A stretch of 64,000 nt of DNA from Datnioides undecimradiatus (Eukaryota; Chordata; Actinopteri; Lobotiformes; Datnioididae): NCBI GenBank assembly GCA_008933995.1, contig WARS01000007.1, forward strand, positions 9,293,676-9,357,675, in the 5' to 3' direction. A program made the translations under genes and the position numbers. Position 1 is the stretch's first letter. Each line of letters starts with the position of its first letter. The notes under the pieces are model-generated. The model was not told where the DNA came from and searched no databases. It saw nothing but the letters and a program-made list of their open reading frames with translations. Shown piece after piece: positions 24,132 through 36,400 of the stretch.

Positions 24132-27100
24132 ATGGATTTCAACGTCAAAAAACTGGCTTCCGATGCAGGGGTTTTCTTCACCCGGGCTGTGCAGGTAAAC
24201 CGCAGATCATTTTCCTGAACATCCCTGCAGCAGACCGAGCAGCCTCCGGTAATATGAGGATTGATTTACCGTCACTCTTTAACTGCGTCCTACGAGGATG
24301 AAAGAAAAAGCTGTTGGCCGCGGTGCTGAATTTACACAACACCCACACTGCAGATCGATGCAAGTTTTAGTTGTGGAGATGAAATCGGGTATATTTGGTC
24401 GTGTATGTCGACGAGCGCGGTCTGCGCTGTAAGCCGATAAAGGTTTGTCAAGCCTCGATCCATTATTGATGGCTGTGATCGAGTGTATCACCCATGTGAC
24501 ACTAGCAGACTCCCTGCTCCTCTCCAAGTCTTCAACAGGAAGGGACTTGTTTTTGCACCATGCGCTTCTTGATTGTATAATGTATCTATTGATATTATAT
24601 TATTTATGCCTACCTACCCCCAACAACTACCAGTTATACACGTTGGAGGAAAAAACAGACCAAACTCCCTTGCGAAAAGTGACAATTGATTGATCTCTTT
24701 CTTATTATAAATTGTATATAATAACAAGAAATAAACAACTTCGACTTCGAAATCAATAGGATTTATTGAGAAATTCGGCATCAACTTTTTACAGAAATAG
24801 ATATTATTTAAACTAATCATCCATTTTTATCATTGGTTCACGAACAGTTGGCGTCCCCCTTCAACTATGACCAAATACATCAAGCAGTAGTTTAGTAATT
24901 GTAAGAAAATACTAAATTCCCACTTGCATTAGGATCTCCCGATGGACCATTTATATGCCGAATTAATCTATGCGTCCTAGCGATAAGTAAATGGTCTTAG
25001 GTCATGTTGTATTCTAAATTTTATTGTGCTGATTATCGAGAAAGCTTTGAAGTCGACCATTTTACAAGGGAATTCTGCACGGTTCATGTGACACATTCTC
25101 ATTATCACTGACTCCAGAGCTGTGTTGGTATGAAATGAAATCCTGAATGCACACAGTTTACTTTACTGCTGGAGGAATCCACACTCCTCTTGCAGGAGAG
25201 TGTGTATGTTAAAAAAAAAAAGAATCTGAAAAGATGATGTTGCTGTTTTATTGTTGCACATTTTAATTCTTATCTTATTGGTAGATTATATCCATTAAGG
25301 CCATGATGAATTACAGCCATCTCACCACAAGACACGCCCCAGTGTTCACTTACTGGTTGTGCTACTGTACCTTCATTTCTGACTCAAGTTTGATGTTTGA
25401 CTCAATGGATCCATGATTGCAACAAGTTCAGATTGCATTTCTGGAGGTTGTCCAAAGGCATTGTGGGAAACACAGGAAACCACTGACTGCAGAGGAAAGA
25501 GGCGACACATACTGAGGGACAAAAAATAACAGATGACTGCTTTGCACACAGTAAATCCAGGAATTCTCTCAAAAACCTGCAAAATAGAGCTGAATAGAGG
25601 TTGATTTCTCACCTGGCTGCAGTGATGTCAGCATGTACTCCAGGGTGCGTCAGTACACTGTGACATCACTAACGAATGTCAACAAAGGTATTTCACATGA
25701 TATTGTGATTTAGTGGTGTGGATTTCCAAACAAATTCGCTGGCATCAATGAAATCAACATTTTGAGCATTTAAGTATTTAACACAGCATTGGACTTTCAG
25801 TGTCCTATCATCCTTTCTGAATTGCTTTTATTGAGATCTGAGAAGATGCAATCTGTCATTTGATCTCACCCACAAAGCTGTTAAATGTCAGGGTTTTGCC
25901 TGCTGTTACATGACAGTGATGGTGAATTTTCAGTTAAATCTTAAAACCCAGCTGGCTGCTACCTTCTGTCAGTCAGACTTGGCAGACAGTGAAGAAACTG
26001 TAAGGAGAAGTCAGTCAGCCCTGCCTGATACCACAGATGAGTTTTTTGGCCTCAGTTAAAAGACTCAAAGTAGCAGCAAACGAGGGTGTTGTCATTATTT
26101 ATCGCACAGTTCACATTTGGACATCAAAGTTAGTTAGAATAAATGGTTCTTTATTGCTGCTGGTTAAAATAGGACCCTTTTTTGATTTGACTGCATAAAA
26201 TGGGCATTGTACTTTACTTTTATCATTGTAAGAGCTGAGCAGAAGATAATGACAGTGGGTGAGTCTGTTTAGTGGACTTTCAATGAACATTTGGAAGAAG
26301 AACCTCTAAATACAAACATGCTTCTCTTCTGCATACCCAGACCATCCTGTTCATCTGCCCATTTCAATAACTGCTGTCCCCATTCCTGGCTGATATATAA
26401 GGTGACAGTGCAGATATATCTGCCCTGGTATACTATGTATGACAGCCACTAACAAGAGGTTCTATAAGAAAAAAATTAATTGTTCCCAGTATGTCAGCAC
26501 AGTGTGCACACAGCCACAGATACATACCTGAAAGCTTCAAGCTTAAGATAGCTTAGATACTGTGTGTAGCTATGCCTGCAATGCACATTCAAGGTCCTGT
26601 CATTGTCTTCCAGTTCACAGAGGAGAAGCTGGGCCAGGCTGAGAAGACTGAGCTCGATCCTCACTTAGAGAACCTGATCACTCGGGCCGACGGCACCAAG
26701 AACTGGACAGAAAAGATCTTAAGACAAACAGAGGTGCTCCTGCAGCCCAACCCAAGTAAGAGAAGAAAAAAAGACCTCAAAAACCATGTCCCAGAAGAAA
26801 CAAATGACATTTATGGATTTCTGATGAATCAAAAGCATAACTGAATAAGGAAGAAAAATTATTTAAAATATTTTTCATATGAATTGAGTAAAATAAAGTA
26901 AAACATTAAATAGTTTATTTCCATTTATATTAAAGAACAAACAATGACATTTGTTACCTTTGGGACTCTGTAGATACTATTTGAAAGACATGTTTCAAAC
27001 AAGAGGGAGGCAAAAAGGAAAAATCTGTATGATGTTTTTTGACCTAATCTTGTTAACAAGTACATTGTAGTATAATACTTAGAGATCCTACATGAAATCT

Positions 27101-30100
27101 GTTAGACCTAGAATGGATAGAAAAGTGGACAGGTCTTGGTAGTAATGTCTAACCCTTGATCTGTATATTTTTTAACCCTCCATGCTCCAGTTGACCACAC
27201 TGGTAAGTCATTTCCCAGAGTGCTGTACAAGTACGTCTGTGTGTGAACTCATTATACTTGAGCCTCCTCAACATCACTGAAAGCAAATAGCATCCGGTGT
27301 AGCATATACAGGCCGACAGCATAGCCCCACCTGGTCATTCAGAGGAATTGAATTGAATCAAATGTTATGTGAATGCTAAGAGGACAGACAGTCTGCTGCA
27401 CAGTGAACAGACTGACTACATTTAGCCACAAACCAGTGTTGAATTTGCTAGTAACTCTCCATGCTGGGAGATACCTATAAGCACTTGTTTGACTGATTAT
27501 ACCCAGTGTTGCCTTCATGGGTCTCAAATAAAAGCTGGTGTTGAAATGGTATAATAAAGCCAAACTAATAAGTGGTGCTCAAAATATTCTGTGCTGAAGA
27601 ACTTTTTCTCTGTTAACCAGCAACGAAAACACTAATAATTCAAACCTTCACAGCTGTAGATCACAGATAAGAAGGCACCGCACAAGTGAGTCATATTATC
27701 AGCGTGTCCGTACTTGAATAGACATCTGGCAGTCAACTTGCACAGTAAGAAAGATTTAATTTCAAGCCAACATAAGGCAGCTTGCAGAAATACAAGAAGG
27801 GTATATTGTTGCTGCCTGGATCATCAGAGACAAATACTACACAATGACACACTGCGGCAAAGGGAATTGTCCTAAAAGATGAGGAAGACATCTGGACCAA
27901 TACAAGAAACACTGGAAGCAGACTCAGCCAGATCATTAATGTTATAAGGCTTCATCAGAGCAAATGATTAAGGTTGGTTACTACAATATAGGGGCTCAGA
28001 GCTCATCTCTGATGCTTCAAGAAGATGTTTACAAAAGTGATTTTATGAACTTCATTTGTTAGAATAGAAACTATTCATTTTGTATATTTGTGTTTCATCC
28101 AGTTTGACCCAGCACTGGAAATTGGAAATATGTGATAATATTTCTATATACAAAACAATTATTATCAATTATTATTATTATTATAACATGTTTTGTTGTC
28201 GTAAGAAGAGATCCCAGAAAGAAAATCATGATGACATTGCAAAATTGCAGGAAATTTAAAATGTTGTCAGAGTTTGTCAGCAAAAGCTTCACATTATACA
28301 CATCTATTTTTTAATCATTAAGTACATTCTTCTGTTTTCTATTTCATGTTCATGTGCAAAAGTTGGTATTTTAAAAATTGACTATTAGATTGATAGTCAG
28401 TCAAACTGACTAGTTGATTGACAGTCATTCTGACTATTGACTATTTGATTGATTAACAGGCCAAACCAAGTTTTATATCTGGTCTGTTCCGCCCTGTCTT
28501 TATCACCTGCCATCTAGGTGCTCGAATAGAGGAGTTCATATATGACAAGCTGGATAAGAAGCTTCCCTCCAAGGTGACCAACGCAGAGCTTCTGGGCCAG
28601 TACATGCTGGAAGCTGCCAATGAATTTGGTCCAGGGACGCCATACGGTCAGTGGTGCTGTTACTGAAGCTGATATTGATGCAGCAGATGAGACTTTGAGC
28701 ATGCTTTGTACTCATGAAATACTAGTCAAGTCAAATTTATTTATATAGCACATTTAAAAACAACCTCAGTTGACCAAAGTACTGAATGCTGAATGTTTGC
28801 CTGAATGCAGCTTCCATTAATTGGCATTGATAATTAAGTAGTTGATAGATCAGCCCATAGCTACACAAACAAGTTACTTTGAAGTTCCCAAGAGTTGGTA
28901 AATCTGAGCCTCATGATGTTTTTCTGAACCATCACTACTATCAGATCTGGTAATACATTAGGTATTATGATACAGGGTTTACGATTCAGTATATGGAGAT
29001 ATATTGTGATAGAAAAAGCAAGCAAAACGAACTTTTTGATGCTAGAGATTCAATTAAGTTTGACTGATTTTACTAACCCTTATGGACAACAAGAATATCA
29101 GCGGACAGTGCAGTCTGGCGCAAAACTCCACTTTTTCCTAGCACTCGAAATATCTTGGAGCTCCTCTGGCAACAAATGTTATGATTTCAGTTATAGTCCT
29201 CAGTGGTTCCCTGTTTTTTTTTTTAACTTGTCTTCAGTCTAATTCCTTGTTCCTGTCATACCGCGTCAGTTTTCCCACTGCTGCGTTCAGAGAAAAAAAG
29301 GTGGCTGAAAAACATACACAAATGAAAACTGAGATAACGGAGGAAGTGACATTTTTAGTAAGATTTGAAATGTGGTGTACAAATGTTCATGCACTGTGCC
29401 AATCACAGGCAGTACCCTGATCACAGTGGGAGAATATCAGAAGAGACTGGGAGGAGCTGAGCGCGAGTTCCTCCATACTTCAGCTGCCACTTTCCTCACT
29501 CCTCTACGCAACTTCTTGGAAGGAGACTGGAGAACTATTTCAGTAAGTCTGACTGACAGACTTATTTATTAAACTACCTCCTGTTAGTTTTTGGTCCTTC
29601 TAGACACAGTATTTGGATTAACAGCACCCAAGAAGTATGAGAGAAGAGAAAAGTGTGTTGCCATGGACACGTGCGCTATCACTGAAATATCTTCTTATAC
29701 AGAACTGGTTACCTCAGTGTGTTGGCACAACAGAAAAAACAAGAGTTGGTCTGTTCCCTGTAGCACAACCCCTATTTCTGACTGGATCCCTCCTGTCCTC
29801 TGTAGAAAGAGAGACGACTGCTGGAGAATCGACGGCTGGATCTTGACATCTGCAAAGCACGCCTGAAAAAAGCCAAGCAGGCAGAAGCCAAAGCAGCGGT
29901 GAGATGAAATTTCATGTTGTCACTGTAGTTTTTGTTACTGCTGTTCTTTTTCTTCTCTTCGTCCTCCCCTGTCATCTGTAATAGTGTTTGAATCACAGAA
30001 ACATGAAACCTACAACAGCTAAACTGTGGAGATGGACTGGAAATGTCCTCTATTTCTCAGCAAACATGATTATACAGAATAACCAGTTGGTTGCACTATA

Positions 30101-30398
30101 ACACCTGCTTTTACTGTTTAATCTTTAACCTCTTTTCTTTTGGATACTCTGGGGTAGTGTAACAAGCTGTGATGACAACAATGACATCTTGTAGAAGCAA
30201 ACATGCTAGCAAACGTGTTGCTAAGTTTCCAGTTGTGTAAATTCGGAAACTATGAAAACCAATGGAGAAGTTGACGATCACTACTGTTTCCTAATCACTC
30301 AAGACAACTCTGATGTTTTCACCCATAGCTATTTTTCATCTCTTAAACTGAGTGGATGATTTATTATAATCCAATATAATATTTATTTATTAGTGGAT

Positions 30399-30437
<39 letters not shown>

Positions 30438-33400
30438 GTCAGTTACAGTCAATTGATGTTTTTCTGCCTCCTAGTGGCCAAAAAGTTAGGAGTACAGCTT
30501 TAATACTGGCACAAGATTATAGTGAGAGACATTTTGGCTTCTTGAATCATATGTGTTAATCAACACATTTGCGCATTATAAAACTGAAAAAGCTCAGTGA
30601 AGTAAGGCAACATCACATGTATAAATAGCAAAAACAACACAGATTTTACCCAGGAACTAACGTATACATTGTCTTGTCAGGTCATAAGGACTTGCTTTCT
30701 TTAGAACAATTTTTGGTGTCATTCTGTTCTTGCATTGCATGGCTGCACTGACCAAACTACCCATGAAATATTTTCAAAAAGCTTATCAGTTGCTCGTTGC
30801 CATGTCCAGAGTGAATTTTCCAGCATTTCCTGTTGCATGTATATCAACCTCAGTAAGATAAGCATTCTAATGCCTTGCTGTGATAGAGATACTCTCTTTC
30901 TTAAGCCATCACACCTTCATGGCTGCAGTGTAGTATCTGTTACCATGGTGATCTACACAGGTTTAAAATGAGCCAGCTTTGTGACACAACGAAAGAGAAA
31001 GTGAAGTCCAAAGATAGCTGGTCAGCAATTTCGCTTTGTGATACAGGCTACTGATACTGCTCAATACAGGGTTGTGATTTTCAGAGACAGTAGAGGGCGA
31101 CCTTCTCACAGCAGGGTGACTTATGGCACCCAGTCATGTTTAAATTGATCAAATGATTCTTTGAGCAGTGTTCAATGATAAAAATGATAGAAAAAACTTC
31201 TGTGAGCGGGCTTTCTCCCCTCAAGCTCGGGTCTGCTACAGGAGGCCTGGGAGTTTGAGGGTTCTGCACAGTATCTTAGCTGCTCCTGGGATTGCACTCT
31301 GTAGGACAAGAGATGTCAAATTGGATGTTGTTCCTGGGAGCCACCCAGTTTAGAGGTCACAACCATGAGTGCTCCAATTACTACTTTTTTTCCCCATGAT
31401 AAAGCTAATTTACATCCTCTAGGGTCCCATGCACACAAAACATCCCCATGTTTTTATAAACAACTCAGATATTTTCAGTTACTTAGTAATCGTGGCAATT
31501 AAACCGGTACCATCCAGTGTACCTGAGGAAAACCGGAAACAAGCTAATGAAAGCTTAACTTAATGGGATAGATGTTCCAACAAAAGGACTAGATCCATCA
31601 GTGTGATAAGTAATATGACTCCATCTATTCATTGCCTTTATAGCAACTAATAAATTATTCACAATGTCACAGTGTCTCTTGCAGAGTGTGAACACACCTC
31701 TGAGCTCTTGGTGAAAGAGGTCAATAACGGTCACAGATTATTTTGAATTCCACTTTCCACCCTGATCTGCACCTGTGCTATTTCTGGTCTGTTTTCTTTC
31801 TGCTTGGATGCTTTTGGCTAACTTTTCTTTTGTTTGTTTGCTTTATGAATGTAACTGCATGACTGTGCCAACATGTGTCTCCTCCTCCCTGCTCTTGTTT
31901 GTAGGCTGCACCTGATTTTCAGGAGACAAGGCCTCGAAATTATGTTCTTTCTGCCAGTGCATCAGCGGTAAGAGTCCCAAATAAAACAAATGGCACACAT
32001 GCAGGATCTATGCACGAGCTTGCTACATGCTAATCAGCATGCAGCATTAAGACACTCAGTAGACTGGCTTTTCTGTGCTACTCAGATTGGACAGCAATAG
32101 TTAACAAAATGTTCAAGCCAGATTATGTTGCTTTTGGAAAAAAAAAAATCTTCATAAACAAAAAACAAACGTGTTGACATTGCGACACCTTGCTGCTACA
32201 GCCTTACCTGGTCCGGTGTGACCAGGGGCCAATGTAAGCTGATGTTTCTAATGTTTCTAGCTAATGGTAATGTAACTAACATTACTGATTAAGTTTGTCA
32301 ACTTTACAATTTTTCTCAATCCTTGCTACTTTTATGCCACATCTTACTATTTGCTACTGTTCGATAAGGCTTAGATGAGCACAGTGCGACGCAGATGTAC
32401 CTGAGACACGTCTCCAGCCTCCTCCTTGTTTTTCACACTTATGTACAGAAAAGCAAAGTTTGATATTTTACCGCTGTGTACTGTTTATTAAATTATTATT
32501 ATTAACACTTTAAGATGCACATGGTTATATATTTTGAGCAAATGATAGTTTGAAGGTAAACAACATGAAAGGACTGATTTGCTAATATTTGAACAAGTTA
32601 ACCCTGCCAGACAGTTATAACAGCACCGTTGCATGATGTTTGCAGCATAAATATGTTATGACATGAGCATGTTTGTGCACATTCAATTTTGTTGTTATTG
32701 TTTGATTCTGCTGAATGTTCATACTTAACATTTTAATATGACAAGTAAACACAGTAAGAAATACTATAGTAGCACCACTCTAGTTTCACAAGTCAATAGA
32801 ACAAATATTAGTGTCTTAAATGTATAAGAGAGGTTATGGTGGCCCATATGTGCCAAACTGTTTACAAAATTTAAACAGAAACAAAACCCTCAGTATTTCA
32901 TCAGATGTTGTGCCTTCACATTTCCAAAATAATATCTGTTTTAGTAACTGCTTGCACAAGACCATAGATGGTGAAACACTTGAACATATAAGAATTATTC
33001 AAATAACTACAGATTTCCTAAATAATGATAAAATAAAAGGCTTGACACCTTCCCACTTCCTCTGTCATTATCAAAGTAACTGTAGATGTCAAATCAGAAT
33101 GAGGAGCCGCAGTGAAATGTGGTTGTGTTTTCTGTGTTGTTGTGTTCAGTCAGTAAGTGGGGTCACATTCGCCCTTCTGTCAAATAGTTTTGACGGTTTT
33201 TTTACTTATGTTGTGTGTTTCTTTGTGTTGGCTCTGTAACTGAATCAGCTGCAGAGTGGCTGGGAGAGCTGGGATGTGGCGGCGGATCCCAGTGTATCAG
33301 AGCAAAGGAAGGTTGTACACGTAAACATCTGTCAGCAACAGTGAAATAGGATTAGAAGATGGTGGTAGAAATGTAAGAGCTGTCAGTCTCCAGTAATGTA

Positions 33401-36400
33401 GTCTGGTGTTTTGTGACTTTTAGTACACCCCACGTCCCATCTAATGAGGCCTCATGCTCACTTTGCCATTTTGCTGTTTTTCTTAATAGCTAGGGAACAA
33501 ATGAGGGTAAACGAGGGCATCAATTCAATATTAAAGAGGCCAAAAAAAAGTACTGCAAAAAAGAAAATGATCCCTGAGGAAAAATAGCCTCATTCGCTGT
33601 TTTAAACTCTATATTATTCAGCAAGTCTGACTAAAAACATGTGTTTACATTAAGTTAACTGGTCAGTTTCTAACTTTTTGACATCTTGTCCATGTAGAGT
33701 CTGTACAATAGGAAAGACGCTTTCTTCTAATTACAGATGTTAAACACAAGGGGGCGCAGTGCAACAACGTTCATCGGTTTTCAGCAACAGCAGTTGTAGA
33801 GTAAAGGTCAAATTCAGTTCAGGCCTGTGGCCAACAACCAACAGCTGTCAGATACAAACTTGTCACTGAAGTATGTATAGTGCACTCAAACTAGGGTCTG
33901 GCTTCATTTAGCATCTTGAATCACAAACAGCCTTTACGTAAAATGCTTTCTGTAATTGTAAGAATAATGTCATTTCCACAAAATGACGGTTAAAACACCA
34001 TTGGAATACATATCTAACTGAGTAGTAATATCTGAGCGGCTCATTCAGCTCTGTTTAGTGCACTCAGTAGTAGCGTCATTGCAACCTGATGTTGCTGTCG
34101 TGCTTAATACAAACGTAGCAAAATTCTTCATTGCTTTGCTAATTTTGATGCAGGTATAATTGGGCTTAAGTATGTGCTTTAAGCCATACAATGTAAGTAG
34201 ATATTGTGGTAATATTACAATATCACAGATATATAAAAATATATGGATCAATGGGGGGCACCAGTTGATGTCTGGGCCAGGGCACCAAAATGGTCAGAAA
34301 TGTACTTGTATAGTAGACAACAGATGCGACCCTGAGGTATAAATCATGGTGTAAAAAGATAATAATTATATTGTTTCAATATAAATCAAAAAATAAATAA
34401 ATACATTAATGACTTCTGTTTGCAACTGTTTGTGACTGCTCTTTTCTGTTTCCTGCTTTTCTCAGCTGCTGAGTGAGGAAGTGGACAAAGTAAGTGCCTT
34501 CGGAACTCAACAGTGTGTTTGTGTGAGAGTGTGTGGGTGTCTGTGTCTGTGTCAATGCTGCGCTCTAGGGGACTTTATAACACAACTTCCTTCCTGTCCA
34601 CCAACAGGCAGAGCATGAGCTTCGCGTTGCTCAGACAGAGTTTGACCGGCAAGCTGAGGTCACCAGACTGCTTCTGGAAGGCATCAGTAGCACACATGTG
34701 AGTGCACCAGGCTGGTCATGTGTCTGTGAGCCGGCAGTACTGGAAACTGTTAGTCAGAGAGCTGTTAGGCTGTTCCATCCAGAGTAAAAATATACAGGAA
34801 ATGGGAATCATGAATCATTATATTGTGTTTTACCACAATCAAAGATTGCATTGAGTTATTAAGAACTAGTGAACACTTGGTGGCGGGACAGTGACTGCTA
34901 ATTGCATGAGTGTATCTGAGTAAAGGCCTGTTCATACCAGCATAAAACTTCACTGCAAAACAAATCAATGTCACTAGAATGATGTCAGTGGATTCCCCTG
35001 TGGGGAGTCTAGTTACCTTTGACTCAAAATTACGGTCTAGGTAGAATATCAAAACTAATAACCACTAAGTGTCTACTACCCACACATAATCAGGACGTAA
35101 GTTTATTCTGATGAAGATGATGTCAGCAGTGTGTGCTGATTTCACTCATGCCGAGTTCTTCTTTTCCGTTTTGTCTTCAGCTCAACCACTTGCGCTGTTT
35201 GCATGACTTTGCGGAGGCTCAGGCCACTTACTATGCCCAGTGTCATCACTACATGCAGGACCTGCAGAGGGAGCTTAACAGGTGAGGACTCCCTCCTGCT
35301 GGCAGATAAAAGGACAATGGGACGTTTTGAACGGATCGTCGGCGTCTCAAAATGACGTTTGCTTTTAAATTACAATGTAAAGGTAACATTTGTCATACTC
35401 GTAGTGTTTAGCATAGAAGAAGAAGAGCATGAAGTGAATTGAAGCAGAACAAAAACAGACACCGTTGGCTTTGGTGTGCATTTCATCCAGCTCACATGGC
35501 TGGACATGTGTAATGTGTTTATATCAACATGCTGATGTCAAGCAAATGTTCCTTGTTGTGTAAGATGACAGCAGCCTTCCCATAATGATGATGACAGTTG
35601 TGTTTTCAAATGGCGAAAGGCATTCTCACAAATCATTGCAGTTTTACGAATGCTGCTCTCTGTGACGAAAGCAATGCTTGAGCCAATAAGGTCTGAGTGT
35701 GGCAGCACACTGTTTCCAGTCACTTAATATGCCCTTTCTCTTCTTCCTTTGACAATTTCCAGTTGTTGAAAGAGGTCTTCTGTTGACAGAGCTGGCAGAG
35801 CATTCACCAGTGAATGCTGCTACTTCGATCAAAAACCCTAAACAAGGCCTAGTCTTATTTCTCACATGGGATCAGTTCCACAGTTCTAGTCTGCTACACA
35901 TTTGCTTCACTTGAAAAACACACACTACACCCAACCCACGATAAATGCACACTTCCCCTAATACTGCTCCAAAGTGGCTTTCAGAACAAAATTTTTCCCA
36001 CAGTTCACCTGGGCCCTCTGTGCTAATGGTGAGGGTGATTTCAAGACAGTCCTGAAGATATTTATGCCATGATGCAGATTTGATTTTGACTTTAGTTGCT
36101 GTCTTATTATTGTTTGTGTACCACATAAATTCTTTGACTATGCAAAATGTTGACCTCAGTCTGCTGCCTGCTTATAATGGGTTTCATGATTATTTCTGAT
36201 CTTAAACAACTCTTATACACTTTACCTTAAAAAATATATACATCTGACACGGAAACTAATAATTCAAATTTTAGATATTATTTTCATAATAAATAAACAG
36301 TAGATAGATAAAAATGCAACTGCTGCAGTCTGAACCAACAGCCTGCCGTAAAGCGTCTTCAAACCCCACCTAAGATCCTTAAACTCTGTCATTCTCTTGT

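Noticed and set aside
30470..30490. CTCCTAGTGGCC as a CTCF site
   Set aside because: It misses the core at a key position and belongs to a common dispersed repeat tail.
32820..33239. 139-residue open frame
   Set aside because: It is AT-rich with no recognisable domain, lies in an sh3glb2 intron and has no start or splice context.
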